From Girardinichthys multiradiatus (Eukaryota > Chordata > Actinopteri > Cyprinodontiformes > Goodeidae): a DNA stretch of 64,000 nucleotides. Below the pieces are notes generated by a model. It was not told the origin of the DNA and did not search any database. It saw nothing but the letters and a program-made list of their open reading frames with translations. This document shows positions 22,035 through 34,640 of the stretch, in pieces. Made by a program: the position numbers and the translations under genes. Location of the stretch: contig NC_061816.1 in assembly GCF_021462225.1 (NCBI RefSeq), forward strand, positions 14,595,390 to 14,659,389. Reading direction: 5' to 3'. Every line of letters begins with the position of its first letter. The stretch's first letter is position 1.

Positions 22035-22320
22035 GTACCGACCGAATTCGGCCGGTACTACCAAGTACCAATCACATAAAATCAAATGATACCATGTTTT
22101 TGTACCTAAACACATCATTGTGACACTGAGGGAGTGGAAGAGAGGGCGATTTTCCATGCCGAACATGAACACAGCATTGCACGCACAAGAGCGTAAGAGC
22201 GCTCTTGAGCGTGCACAATTACACTCCCTGCAATATTTGTGACGCAAAGTGCAAGGGCAGCAGTGGGAATACTTTTAATCTGAGGAAGCACCTGGTTAAG
22301 CACAAGATTTGAAGAGTGCA
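22035..22320 (+). pseudogene. hAT transposon 5' fragment with BED zinc finger
   Basis: Directly beside the ERV LTR. The frame ending at 22312 reads CNICDAKC, then GNTFNLRKHLVKHKI, giving the C-x2-C and H-x4-H ligands of a BED zinc finger as found at the start of hAT transposases. The sequence before it (accgaccgaattcggccggtact) contains a palindrome. Only the N-terminal finger is present and a stop follows at once, so the DDE core has been lost. Adjacent sequence at 22756-22880 (gtaccggtattggatcgatac) looks like more hAT end sequence. Confidence 0.65.
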
Positions 22321-24702
22321 AATTTTCATCAGACTCATCTATGGCTACAACTCTTGTATTCCCCACTGTTAGCATGCCTGCATCCGTTAGCAACGGTCAT
22401 CTGCAGCCAGCAGATGGGGACTTGAGTCTGCAACTTGCACTGGAGTTGGAATTAAGTTGTAAAATCAAACTGGACTTGTCTTAAATATAGTTTCTTACAT
22501 AGAGGGGATGCTTGAAAATAAAACAAAACCAAACATATGTCACATCAGTGATACATTGAAGCTGTTAGGGAATTTCTGACCCTTTTTATATGTGTAATGC
22601 TTTTTGTGGACCCACCTGAGCTCCCATCTCTGCCTACTTTTGTTGGATGCTGCACTCATTTTGTTTTAAACTCATGGTGGAGGTCACCAGGTTGATTTAT
22701 GATTTATGAATAACCAGACCAAACTTAGAGACCGGCTTTTCTTTGCAGGTTTATGACAAAAAGGCTTGGTTATAGGGATCGTCGTATTGATCTAATTATC
22801 GATACTATCAATACAATGGTGAGTACCGGTATTGGATCGATACTAGCGTGATGAGATCAATACTTTTGTTGCAGTTTCTCTTCTATCAACCAGCATATTA
22901 TTCGAATTTTGTCACGTAGTTCATGTGAATGCAGCTTCTCTCGAAATCTGTCTGTGTAAACACCACACCTCTTTTTTCTCTCTCCGCTGCTCACTCAGGC
23001 AAAGTGTGCATGAGTGAGCAGCTACCAAAATTCCCATTATTGCCCACTTGGTAATAAAGGGTTGAATCGTGTAATCAGGGGTGAAATTCAGATTGTAAAC
23101 CATTACACATAATTATTAATGGTGTCCTATCTGAGTTACTGTAGAATATGAAAATGACTGGTTCTCCGGTTAAATATTAATCATGGACACTGTTTGGAGG
23201 GAAGAAGTAAACTACTCATAAAATCTGAACAGAACGCCAATTTTAAAAAATCTGAATGTCTTCTTTAGGTTTTATGCCCATCTAGCATTCACACATTATT
23301 TTGTCTATGAAGCACAACACTACTAAGTACACAATTTAGAAAACTTAGAATATCAAAGTTTCTGTTTTGGATCAGCCTATGATAAATATCTAGTATAAAT
23401 TGAGTAGAAATGTGGTCACAATGCCTGAAAGAAAATGTGAATGTGAAAAGACACCAACATCCCATTTTTAGAGCTTTGCTGAGATAATGTCATCACCTAC
23501 TATTCTACCCCAAAGCAATGTAAAATCTTGTGATTGTCTGAAGATAGATGCAGCACAGATATTTTGCAGATCTATTATATGACATCAGTAAAAGATAAAA
23601 AATGTAAGAAAGCAATCTAGTTTCTTGCACTGAACAATATGAGGACTAAAAAACATCATTATTTGTGTATAAATTACAATTTCTGTGTCAAATGTGGACA
23701 AGATGCAAAGAAAAGGGAAAATTTGATTTATTTGTTTTGATAATATGGTGTCAGGAAATATGGCAAACTGAGTATATAAAAGGTTTACTGAGAGGTACTG
23801 CGAGAAAGTTATCATAAATCATATCCTGCAGCTTTTGGTACCCAGTTTCAGCTAGTCTTAAAAGCTGCTAGAGGGAGATCTGACATGTTCTGCATACAAC
23901 TTACCAATCAAAACATATGGGTGAACCATATTTTACTGATTGCAATACCTTGCTAAGATACTTCCTGTTGTCCCCCCTCACACGTCTCTTTCAGGTGGAC
24001 TCAGCTGTATTGCATGAAGCTGTAAATGAAATGTCAAGGTCGCCGTCACAAGCTCAGACACTTGATGTTCTGCTTGGGGATACTTTTGCTGTATAAATCT
24101 TTTCAGAAACACTTTCTTGAGCCTGTTCTACCATAAATTAAGGGGAAGTCATTCTCAGCGCTCGCATTTGTCTCCACAGTTTCCAATCAATCTGACTTTG
24201 AAACTGGAGAAAAATGTCCGGGGAGAGTAATAAAATTCCCCACAGAAAGAGCCGCAGATGGCACTGGTTCCTGTGAGGTGGCGGTGCTTGCCGCTGATCC
24301 ACCCCCTTTGGTAAAAGAGTCAAATTATGTTGGCTGGAACATCTGAGAACTCCAACTGTCCTTTTGTTTTTAAGCGACCAGAATAGATAGATACTTAAAT
24401 GCTTCTTTGTGATTTCAGAAAACGTTTGCCTCCATACAAAAGGACTCTCTATACATTGTAAAGCACTTTAAAGAATAGGTTATGCGCTGGACATCTACCT
24501 CCACAATTAGTTTTGCTTGATGTAGCACCCCCTGATATTGATCCAAACTCTCTGAAGGCCAAGAGGCGGTAGATGAATAGCCTTCTCCCGCTTGCTCGAT
24601 CTAATCCCTTTAACCTTGTTTGGCAAAATTATCATGTGCGTGTGTACAATTAAATCACAATTTGCCTATATACATAATTTCTAGCCCACATTTTCCTTCT
24701 GT
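22321..24702. other. Mostly unclassified AT-rich interval with hAT-like traces
   Basis: 22756-22880 has repeated ATCGATAC/GTACCGG words typical of hAT termini. From 22900 to 24700 I see no domain-bearing ORF, RNA gene or clear repeat end. Confidence 0.45.
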
Positions 24703-25785
24703 AGTGGCTTGCATAAGTATTTATTTGACCTTTTTCACATTTCATTGTTTTAGTGAATAATCTTAAAGTGGAAAGAATATATATATAGTTTCAATATTTC
24801 GTTTCACAAATACATATCAAGTGTATCTTTGTGAGTCTTTCATTTTGATACTACTAAATACAATTCTCTGCAACACCTTATTAGTCCACCCTTGTGTAAT
24901 TTATTGTCAATATAAATCTAGTGCAGTGTAACTGCTGCTTCTGCCAACATCTGATTATTGTCTTATTTTATACAGTAAAGAGGGCTTCTCTTTTTCCCAA
25001 TCCTCCTCTGGCTCTTTCACATTCAACTGTGATAATAAGTGCATTAACACCCATAACCTGCTGTCCATTCATAGTTAGGCTGATATGTATGTCGGATCTG
25101 TCTGACAAGACAAGTCCTGCAGCAGTAATTTGTGCATTCTGGCATCTTCCCTTATGTGCCATGACAGGAATTACTGTCATACTCAGCTCACATTGCTTGA
25201 CACGTTCAGTCCGTGTGTGCTGGGATTAAGGGACACAGCAAACATGGGGAAGAAGGTGCAATGATGAGATTTTGGTATAAACACTAAATGATTTGTGATG
25301 GAACCTAACGATGCTCCTCCCCTTTAACAGGGAGTGTTGGGATAGTTTTCCATAGCAGGGACAGGAAAGCTGGTCAGAGCTACTGGGAAGATGGATGAAA
25401 CCAGTACACAGTAATTTGGACAGAAAACCTGTTGCTGAACACTAGAAATTGGGGTTGAGTTTTACCTTCCAGCTTCACCTTTCAACAACCCTAAACTTAC
25501 AGCCTGAGCTGCAACATGGTCCATAAGCAGGTAGAGACATACTCCACTCCAAAAGATATACAGCTTTAATTAGAAGAAAAATTGGTTATACAAAGTAGTG
25601 ACTCAGGGGAAAATATAAATGCACACCTCGGCAGAAAACAATACAAAGTATTATTTTTGTTTTGCTAAACAACAACCTCCAGCTTTCTGTTGGTCTATAC
25701 CAATAAAGTGCATTAAAGTTTCTGGTTGCTAAATGACGTGAAAAAAATATATTGGCTATGAATACTTTTGCAGGATACTGTTATT
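24703..25785 (+). mobile_element. Tc1-like transposon copy, rearranged
   Basis: The left end reads gtggcttgcataagtattta and the right end gaatacttttgcaggatac, near-inverted copies of a common fish Tc1 terminal repeat (cttgcaaaagtattc type). Between them, 24880-24935 matches the 5' untranslated part. 25255-25560 matches the later transposase gene (a decayed block containing gggatagttttccatagcagggac, then ggtagagacatact). About 24940-25250 does not fit the family and may replace the N-terminal half. No open transposase frame survives. At about 1.08 kb it is shorter than the usual 1.5-1.6 kb. Confidence 0.72.
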
Positions 25786-26937
25786 GTCCCATTGAACATT
25801 TTGTTTGTGTGAAGACGTGGTTCGTCTTTCAGGTATACGTAAAGCAAGAGCTGCGGCATAGATCAAAGCTTATTCCAATCTGTGGCAAGCAGGGGTGAAA
25901 GAAGGCGGGTACAGTCCAGTACTGCTTACCACTAAAATATTCAGCGCAAGTACGCAGTACCAGAAAGAGGGGAGAGCGGCTGCCTTCTATAAAGCTTTCC
26001 TTCAGAACTAGTGGCTGCACTTTGGGTCAGACAATAGATCTGCTAGAAATCCGCTAAAACATGACTTAATCTGTTTATAAATAGTTTTTTTTTTACTCCC
26101 TTTGAATTGTTTCTTAACTGCCTGTGCTACGTTTTGGAGCTATGATTTGAAGCCTCAATGTTCTTGCCTTGCTTCACCCCCTCCCCTCGGAGCCTGGGGC
26201 TCTTGTCAGCAGCCAGCAGTGTTTTTCGCTGCTTGCACTGGGAGCGGACAAACAATAAATGATATCAAAGAAATCCCACACATTCTTGTGGTTGGCGGAA
26301 ACACTTTCATTGTGTTTTAAATATATGACGGCTATCAAAAAAACAGGGAAAACGTGACGCAATAGTGAAATATCTAATTTCAAATAAAAAAATAAATACA
26401 TGATAACAATGCAGATAAAAATAACATTTTTGTTCAAAAGAAAAGAGAGTTCCTAAACATGAAAAGTTTCCCCAGAAAATCTGAAATATCAACTGATCAA
26501 GATTTTGAGCAAGGTGAGGATCAGGGTGAGAAGGCACTATATCATAAAAAAGAAGCAGCAGCTGCCAGACCCCTAGAAACATGCACAGGTGATAGTGCTA
26601 GTCCTACTGCTTATCCCTCTAGTTGGACATAAAATCAATATGAATCAGAAAATTGTTTATCAATGCCTGCACCTTAACAATGAAAATGTCTTTTTTTCCC
26701 CATATTGTCAAGTGCTTCTAATTTCTGCCTTATCCATAGAATTGGCCAACAGTAAAAATATTGAAATGTTTTTATGTTATGTTCGATGTTTTATCAAAAT
26801 GTTTTTAAATTTATTTGATTTCCACTTTTGGATTTGGCTTTTTGAAAATGCATGACGAGAGAGACAGAACAATATGAACCAATGAAGGTTTTTGTAATAG
26901 CAATAATGGCAAAAATGTAAAACTACTTCCCCCCCTG
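25786..26937. other. Unclassified interval with hAT-like end near 25890
   Basis: 25890-25975 (caggggtgaaagaaggcgggtacagtcc) looks like the end of a fish hAT-type MITE. 26430-26580 has an open stretch rich in Lys and Glu that could be a decayed transposase exon, but no motif confirms it. Confidence 0.4.
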
Positions 26938-27225
26938 GTGTCAAGACTTAAGAATTGTTGTTCACAGAAGACATTGGCCATGAATTTTAGTCTGTAGCTG
27001 GTAGAGACATACCCAAAGAGACAACACAGTTTTTGGATTTTTATTTGTAGAAAATCTTGAAAACCACCTTTCCTGCTTCTTCCACTTTATAATTATGTAT
27101 TGTGTATTATGTATTATGTGTTTTCACAAAGAAATCCAAATAGGCCAAAGTTAGTGGTTGTAACATGATAAAATCTGAAAATGTTCAAGGGGTCTAAGTA
27201 CTTTTATAAGGCAATACATAACCCT
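26938..27225 (+). mobile_element. Tc1-like transposon 3' end
   Basis: Corresponds to the C-terminal coding part and 3' end of the same Tc1 family as 24703-25785. A decayed caagacttaagaattgttgttcac block is followed by ggtagagacatacccaaaga, then an A/T-rich tail. It ends in a terminal repeat (ggggtctaagtacttttataaggca). The rest of the element is absent, so it is truncated at the 5' side. Shared words with the neighbour about 1.4 kb upstream show they are two separate insertions of one family. Confidence 0.7.
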
Positions 27226-29339
27226 TTTCAAAACTGTTTGGACTTGATAATTTTGTTCTCTTGAACCAATCTACTGAGCAGAATCCTTTTTTAAGATTTA
27301 TGGATTTTTTATTATTCTAAGGAGAAGGATAAGAAAAGCACTTAGACTCCTCTGTCATGGCTATATTATTTCCAGTTTGTTTGATTCAATATATTATTCA
27401 TTGTTTTCTTTAAAATTGTTTTGTCATAACATGATACAATATTACAGGAAACTTTGTTGACTAAGCCTTTTTTATGCTAGCAAGCTCAGCAGGAAGTTAA
27501 TGGATTGAGAACAATTGGTTGAATTCTCTTGGCTGCCTCTTCTCTAGGAAAAACAATTTTTTCTAATGACAAGAACATATTTCCAATAATATTATGTTGA
27601 ATAATTGATTTATTTTACCCAAACACATAAATACACTGAAGGCCAACAAATAAGGGTAAGAAAAATTTTTATTGTAAGATCTCAGTAAGGTTTTAATGAC
27701 TGGGAGAAGCCAGAGTTTTTGTGTTGAACAGCAGGCTGTGCTCCAAAGTAGAGGAGACAGTGGGAACAGTGGATGGATTGTAAATCCGAGACTGGCTGAA
27801 GCAGGTTTTAGGTAAAATACAGTTAATATTTATTTTATCTGCTGATGCTTGCTGGCGAGAATTGACAAGTGATTGGCAAGTGATTTATGTGATGTAAAAT
27901 AAAGGGGTTGGACCAGCCGGAGCTTCCTTAGACTGAATTGAGTTTGCTAGGTTATAATTGCAGGTGTGGTCTTCACCAGAAATTGACTTGAAGATCTGGT
28001 GGAAGCCATGAGGTAAATCCCATAGTGGTATTTCTAGAGCACAAAAAGTATGAAACAATTTAGCACAAGGAATGCTGGATTTCCGCAACCAACTCTAACA
28101 ATCTGGCAAAGATTGGGATTCTTGCTGGTCAGAATCAAAGTCAAGTGAAACTCCAAACATTTATTTCTACAATAACTTGACTTCATGCAGTATGAACCAA
28201 GTGTTTAGGGAAAAACTTAAAAAAGTGACTCAGAGTGATATAAAGTTTGATTTGAACCAAATCATAATCCTAATGATGCAGATACAAATATTAAAATCCA
28301 ACTGCATATATATAATTGAAATGTAATTGTTAAGATACCACATAGACAACTGTTTTGGATGTGAGTCATATGTTTAAAAACAAAACCATTTTTGTTTTAC
28401 ATTGCATGTTTACCTTGGTGCTTGCAAATTACCCACTTAATAGGACACGACAAAAATGGGATTGGCAGAATTCCTTCAGTAACAGTACTTCTATTATACT
28501 AAGATGTATTAAAAAAATAAGAGATTCATCTACCACATCCTTGGGATTGTGAAGAGAGATCTTTAAATCTCATCAGCAGTAGACTCAGAGTCTTACTTAA
28601 CTCCATGAGCGGAAAGAATATTGAGGAAAAGACATTGGATTGATTTTGCTTGGCCAAGTAAGATATATGGGTCCTTTGAATTTAACATATAAATCTAACA
28701 ATGGTTCTCATCTGAGTGACCGTTTTGACACTGGTATAGTAAGTAATGGCTGGAATGCAAAAGCGCTTTATTACCAGCTATCGATAACGTGGGAGGATCA
28801 TGAGATGATTATGACTTTTTCTTTCTATTTTGAAGAAATTAATGTTCACCAGCAAAGATCACGCCACAACCTTGTAAATTTACTGGTTTAATGACAGTTA
28901 AAAGAGACAGACCGAAGGCATAGATGGATCAGAATGTTAAGCTTCGGCTGGCGAGTCTGGTGGTTTGTTAGTGGGGGTCCTGTCTCAGAAGGCAAATAAC
29001 GTCGCCAAAGTAAAACCTCTCTGATAGTATATTAAGGAAAAAAAAAAGTCTGAAAAAAACTCTGAATGAGGAAAGTTGGATAAAGTGGGCATTGGTAGGG
29101 ATGAGGTAGGATAATGAACTGAGCACATGTTGCAAAATTGAACTACACAGTAACTGAGATTACTCTTAATGAACCTGGACCTGAACTGGGGGCAACTTTT
29201 TTTGCACTCAAAATGACATTTTCTATGGATTGTTATTACATAAATTAACAGCAACTGCACAGAACGGAATTATATAAGTGTGAAGAAGGGATCATAGATA
29301 TGGAAGACAAAGATGGGATTGAAAGAGGCAATAAAAAAT
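27226..29339. other. AT-rich interval, nothing recognised
   Basis: No domain-bearing ORF, transposon terminus or RNA gene recognised. Confidence 0.5.
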
Positions 29340-30062
29340 GTAAGAGAGAGGAGTGTTAGGATGATGAAAAAAAATCCAAAAAGGGGTCTTTAAGAGGAAA
29401 GCAGGTTCATAAAGAGGGAAGAATGAATATGCAAAGACCATAATGCGGGATTTGAAAAGAGGGTATAAAGACGGAGGAAGAAGATGAATGTGAAAAGGGG
29501 CTTAAAAGGGTTAATGAGGTGTATGACTACTGTAAATGTGTATAATGAGGAATGAGAAACTGGGGTGAGTGGAATAAAAGGGGCCAAATAGGGATAAGGA
29601 GGATGAATGTGAAAAGGGGAATGTGACAGGTACATAGAAACAAAAGGGGTGATAAAGATGGATGAAGAGGATGTGTGTAAACAAGAAGGATGATGACTGG
29701 GGGACAAAAAGAAGATGTATAGAAAGATTATGAGAATTTATAGAACGAAAAGGGGTTATAAGGACAAATGAGGAGGATGAATGTAAATAAAGGGTTGTTA
29801 AACATGGGTAGAATGACAGGGGGTCATGAGACGGATTTGGAGGATGAATGTGAAGAAGGGGTTGATAAGTAAGATGATGTTTACAATAAAAAAAAGGTCA
29901 TAATAAGGTATGAAAAGGATAGATGTGAACAAAGGGATAAGGAGAATGTAGGGTATAAAATGGGTCATAACAAGGGATAAGGGAAATGAAAAGGGGTCAT
30001 AATGAGGAATTAGAAGGATGAAGGAGATAAAAGGGGTTATAATACGAGGGATGTAGAGGAAA
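29340..30062 (+). repeat. Purine-rich degenerate minisatellite
   Basis: About 720 bp built from loose copies of a unit of roughly 40-60 bp with the core words GAGGATGAATGTGAA and AAAAGGGGTCATAA (clear copies near 29485, 29605, 29745, 29780, 29845, 29975, 30030). The plus strand is very rich in A and G and nearly free of C, a strong strand asymmetry. ORFs in it (such as a Ser/His/Pro-rich minus-strand frame at 29390-29707) are by-products of the repeat. Confidence 0.85.
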
Positions 30063-31234
30063 AGTGAAGGTTTCTTGGCTGGAAGCTAGTTTAAAAACTA
30101 CTCATCATTTTTTATAATCAAAGAAGGAACATCATAAAATGTTGACATTGGGATAGGGAATAAAGTTTGGAAGCACAAATATTTTCCATATTCTTATTTT
30201 TTGTCCCCCTTCTTATACTGACTTGGAAATAACTGAAATCAAATTCCATACTTTTCTAGAGTGCATAGAAACTCTTGCACAAATTCCGCAGTAGTGGAGC
30301 ATGAGACATCTTTTTTGGAAACAAATCTTTATCGGGTAAACTTATCACAGCAGCCACTTTGCTGACATAAGGTTGGCACAGGGAATACTGTAAGACCCAA
30401 AACAATTTTATAAAGTGTAGTTTTCTACAAATCCAGAAATCATTACTGTATTTCTACAGACTTCTATCAAAGCATCACAACCTGTGACATCACAGTAAAG
30501 TCTGCTCAGCCAAACCAGAGCAGTTGATGTGCAGCAAAGGTTAATGACTGTATTTAGCAGAGCAAAAGCAATTGTATTTGCAGTATTTAGCTGTTTCTTT
30601 GATCAAGCCTCTTTATTGGGTATAATGAGGCCGCAGCTGTGAGGTTCCCAATTGTGCTATTGTATGATTTCTTTACAAATATGTTGGAAATAAATCTGTA
30701 ACTGTCACAATTTGTACAGTAAAAACTTTTGATTATACACATGAGAAGATGTCATAACATTGATATGACTGTCACCATGTAATAATGACTGCAGACGGTG
30801 AAAATAAAAGGCAAACAACAACATGCTGATTGGCATTCAGGGAGGTTCCTCAATTTAGTCATGAAAAGTGTTGCAAAAAAGTCAGAGAAGCACAACAACC
30901 AGTAGGAAAGTGACTTTCTCTTTGTTTTTTGTTTGGTTGTTTTTCCCATTTCTGTGCACACGCATCAGCTTGGCTGTCGGGTTGCATTTGCATCGGGTCA
31001 GGTTGACAGCCTAAAACAAATAAGAACATTCAAGTTGACAGTGAGGTTGAGGGGGTTCAGAGCTGTGCCTGTGGTGTGAACTTAGCATATGTTATATTTT
31101 CTTCATAGCAGTACTCATATAACATGTGATTTACTTTAATGCCAAGTGACACTTTCTGCTGTATAATCAGAACTTAGTGGACATAATTAACCTAAATGTT
31201 GCAGTTATTTAGGACAAATGTATGATACTTAAGG
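30063..31234. other. Interval with no recognised feature
   Basis: No repeat boundaries, RNA gene or domain-bearing ORF seen. Confidence 0.5.
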
Positions 31235-31520
31235 CCTTCAGAACTGTTTAATCTGACTACAGAGCACTGTTCGCTAAAACCAGCCGCCACAGAGACAGTT
31301 TCTTCCCCCAAGCTGTTTCTCTGTTGAACATTCAATAGAGTACAAAACAACAGCATACAGATGTTGCAAATGCACCTTTTTATTATATATGTGTATATTG
31401 TACATTGTAAATATGTATATTCTGTAATACAAAAACAAAACCAAAGGGCAAAGTGTACCGGAGTCAAATTCCTTGTTTGTATGTACGAACTTGGCAATAA
31501 AGCTGATTCTGATTCTGATC
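31235..31520 (+). mobile_element. L2-clade LINE 3' end
   Basis: Contains the end of the ORF region (ccgccacagagacagtttcttcccccaa) and a 3' UTR running to the signature tail ggagtcaaattccttgttt...acttggcaataaagctgattctgattctgat. The terminal TTCTGA repeats (31502-31519) are the typical L2 tail in fish. It is severely 5' truncated, as usual for LINE insertions. It matches the end of the longer L2 fragment at 7790-8350. Confidence 0.9.
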
Positions 31521-31544
31521 AGGCTTTACGAGAGACTGGCTCCA

Positions 31545-31860
31545 GAATTTGGGAGTTGAGAGGATTAAATGGCTTACCTGCAGTCCTGATCTCAATCCCA
31601 ATGAACACTTGTGGGATAATCTTGGACGTGCTTTTTATGCCAGGGTGGCCAACACACACTGGCTAACCTGTGCTAAACGCTTGTTGAGGAGTGAGATGCC
31701 ATTCCACAGCAGTGTGTGCCTAAGCTAATGACCAGCATGAGGAATAGGTGACAGGCGTTTGTGGCTGTGCATGATTCACCCACACACCACTGAGTTTGTT
31801 AAATGAATAGACACTTAAATTGCCAATCTGTCCTGTTCTTTAGATGTCTATCACTCAGTT
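31545..31860 (+). pseudogene. Tc1-like transposase C-terminal fragment and 3' end
   Basis: The frame near 31590 reads PDLNPNEHLWDNLGRAFYAR. The Glu in NEHLW is the third acidic residue of the DDE triad of Tc1/mariner transposases, so that site is kept. A further decayed stretch ends at a stop near 31727, followed by the family's 3' region (gttaaatgaatagacacttaaattgccaa). The upstream four fifths are missing, with the join to the L2 tail at about 31520-31545. It is dead and truncated. Confidence 0.8.
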
Positions 31861-33299
31861 CAGTCTGAAAAGACTAACAAAGAGAGGGATGGCAATTACA
31901 AAAGTTTTAATGATGAGAAATTACATGGCTATTTCTTTGGCGCTCGGACCTGGGAGGAAGACATGAATGCTGAGAATGACATGAGCTAAGATGATCATTT
32001 GTAAGGCTTAGATTTAAATATGTATCCCCCCTGATCCGACACTGGTGGTGGATTGGCGGCCAGGGAGCGAGGAAGCCAGGAGTAGATGTGAAGGAAGATG
32101 GTGGAGGTGGGGTGGAGGAGGGATGAGCTCAGCTGACAAGCGAAGATGAACACGATAGAAGCTCCTTTAAAAGCAAGGCGTTGGAAGGTGATTGGATGGA
32201 GAATCAGACGGACAGGATGCTGATTGGAAGGCCGGGAGACACACCGAAGAGTCACTGGAAGGTGGAGGCAGTGAAGGTGAGTCTTTCATTCTGAATTTTC
32301 ATCAAAACTCCATTTCAATGAATACTTTGAAACAAGAGTCGATAACAAAATAAGCTGTTTGGCATTGTGAGAGAGGATTTGGCAGATATTTTGCAACCCA
32401 CATTATCAATCCTGCTGTTCAACCCTCAAATTAATTTTCTTTACCATTTAAACAGGAAATAAACAGGATTTACAGCAGCATAATATTTATTTTAACCATT
32501 TAATTTGGCTGTTGCATCAATCATATTTAATATACAGATACTACACAATTTTGGGGGTGTGGGGCTGATACATTCTACATGAAATATGACATATGGAGTT
32601 TACAGAGCTAATAGCTTAAAAGTTTTTAGTAGTTTATATATCTCATGAAGGCTAGGGCACTGTTGAAACTGGTGTTTTAACAGGCATGTATGTCTGAATA
32701 ATATAGTTTACTTTATAAAAAAAAAAACAACTTGAAGGTCAGTTTAGATTTGAACTCTGTTTTTTAGATATATAACACAAACAAATATGCTGCCGCCAAT
32801 CAATAACTGAAAAAGAAAACCACTGGGCAGAATAAACACTTTAATACACTTTCTAAATATATACAGCCTGTATATACATATGGATCTATGTTTGCTGCCA
32901 ATCAGATGCCATACAATGTATGTATCAATATGGACATTTAGTATTTAAAATATCAAAATACACATAGTTGGGTAGAACTCCAACCATTACATGGAGGCAA
33001 AGGGCTTCCAATATGTTCCTTGGTGTGCAATATGTAAAAACGTTATGTCATTAATGCACACACCACCCAAATGTATTAAGGCCGAAAGTAGGTGTATTCA
33101 CAACAATAGTCTGCAAGTGGTTAAACTTCTAAAATATTACTCTGAATGTAGATATGCGCACGTTTAGGCAAATACCTATTTTCTTGTAGCAGTTTCCTGA
33201 CTTGTGAAGATCTGCAAACACCTGCCTTGCTTGTTTGTTTTTTCCACTCTTTCCCATTTCAAAGAGTGGCTTAGAGGACTCAGCTTTAATGTGAAGTCA
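31861..33299. other. Interval with a GC-richer G-rich patch, no supported gene
   Basis: 32030-32290 is G-rich and ends aaggtgagtctt, which looks like a splice donor, but no coding domain or upstream acceptor supports an exon. The rest is AT-rich without recognised features. Confidence 0.4.
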
Positions 33300-33301
33300 T
33301 A

Positions 33302-33626
33302 CACTATATTGCCAAAAGTATTTGTCTGTTTACTTTTACATGTACACGAACTTTGATGACGTCCTATTCTTGATCAATAAAGGTCCAATTTCTTGATGGC
33401 CTAGTGTTGCCAGCAATACGAAGATGTTTATAGTTAGATGATAAAACCAGAATTGCAGCCCTGCTTTAATTCATTCCAATGGTGTTCAAGGAGGATGAGG
33501 TCAGGACTCTGTGCAGGCCAATCAAGTTTCTTCACACCAAACTTTATACACCTGCAGCCATGGAAGTTATTGTAACACCAGAATTCTTTGATTTGCTGGT
33601 GTGGCTTAATACTTGTCAATATAGTG
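33302..33626 (-). mobile_element. Tc1/mariner MITE, minus orientation
   Basis: 325 bp between TA duplications (33300-33301 and 33627-33628), with inverted ends CACTATATTGCCAAAAGTATTT and ...TCAATATAGTG. Inside, the minus strand still reads the transposase C-terminal motif LDWPAQSPDL followed by a decayed LLEHHWNEL (third catalytic Glu). It is an internally deleted, non-autonomous derivative. The same family, in the opposite orientation, lies at 42193-42544. Confidence 0.85.
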
Positions 33627-33628
33627 TA

Positions 33629-34640
33629 TATCTACCTCAGGGAAACAGGAATTGATTAAACATTTTTACACTCTTCAATCACAGTCTAAATTACTAATTT
33701 GCATTTAGTCTTTTGTATGTATTAATAAAGGTGCCAATAATTGTTGCATGGAGTTTTATTACAAAGAATTGCTGGACTTTTTTTCCCCTCATTGAATAAA
33801 TATTGGATTCAGAAAAAAAATCTGTGGGTGGTATTTTGTTTTGAAACTTTAAACATCTTCACCACAAGTGCCAGGGAATGCAAAAGTATTTAAAATAGGT
33901 GGGACTCATCAGACACTAATGCATGTATTGTGTCGAGCTCGGGGTTACCGTTAAGACCACTTTTATTACCAGGTGCACTTCAACACAGAGTGTTACAGAC
34001 ATTTTAACTCCATTGCGCATTCAAGTCAATTAGTACGCTTAAATATATATGTTAAAATAACTCCAAATTCATAAACTGATATTTTCCTAAAATGAAAATT
34101 TTATCAAATGTCACTAAAAACAGATTTTCTAAATAGCATCCCTAACAATTTTTAAATAATCCTACTGTTGAACATTTATTTTCTTTAATAATAAAATCTG
34201 TACAAAATTGTTGTTGCTTTTACATTGGCCACTTTTCAGATTCTGTACTGTGATAAAAACAACCTGTCATCAGAGATTGTCCACAGATTCTTCCTCTAAA
34301 CCTCAGTGGAAGCAAAATATAAAGCAAGGATTGCTCTTTGCAAAGTAAAGGCAACTATTACTATCATTTACATAGTTTTTATTTTTTTATGTGCTGATTT
34401 TCTTCTCATATTTTGTTGAACACAATATATTTACTTAGTAAATGGGGTTTAAAAATGTGTTCAAATGATCACAAAATATTTATGCCCACAGTGAACATGA
34501 GCTGTCTTCTAATCTAATTTGGAGCTGACCTCTGGCATCCTGCTGTCCATGTTACTAACAAATGTGGCAGTAGAATCTCAAGGTAAAGGCATATGTGCTT
34601 TAATTAGTTATTCAAGACTGTGTTAAAGTTTTAGGAAAAC
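33629..34640. other. AT-rich interval, nothing firm
   Basis: 33715-33800 (ataaaggtgccaataattgttgcatgg) resembles the end of a fish DNA transposon of uncertain family. Otherwise nothing recognised. Confidence 0.4.

Noticed and set aside
29390..29707. Minus-strand Ser/His/Pro-rich ORF of 105 codons
   Set aside because: It is a translation of the purine-rich minisatellite, with repetitive composition and no domain.
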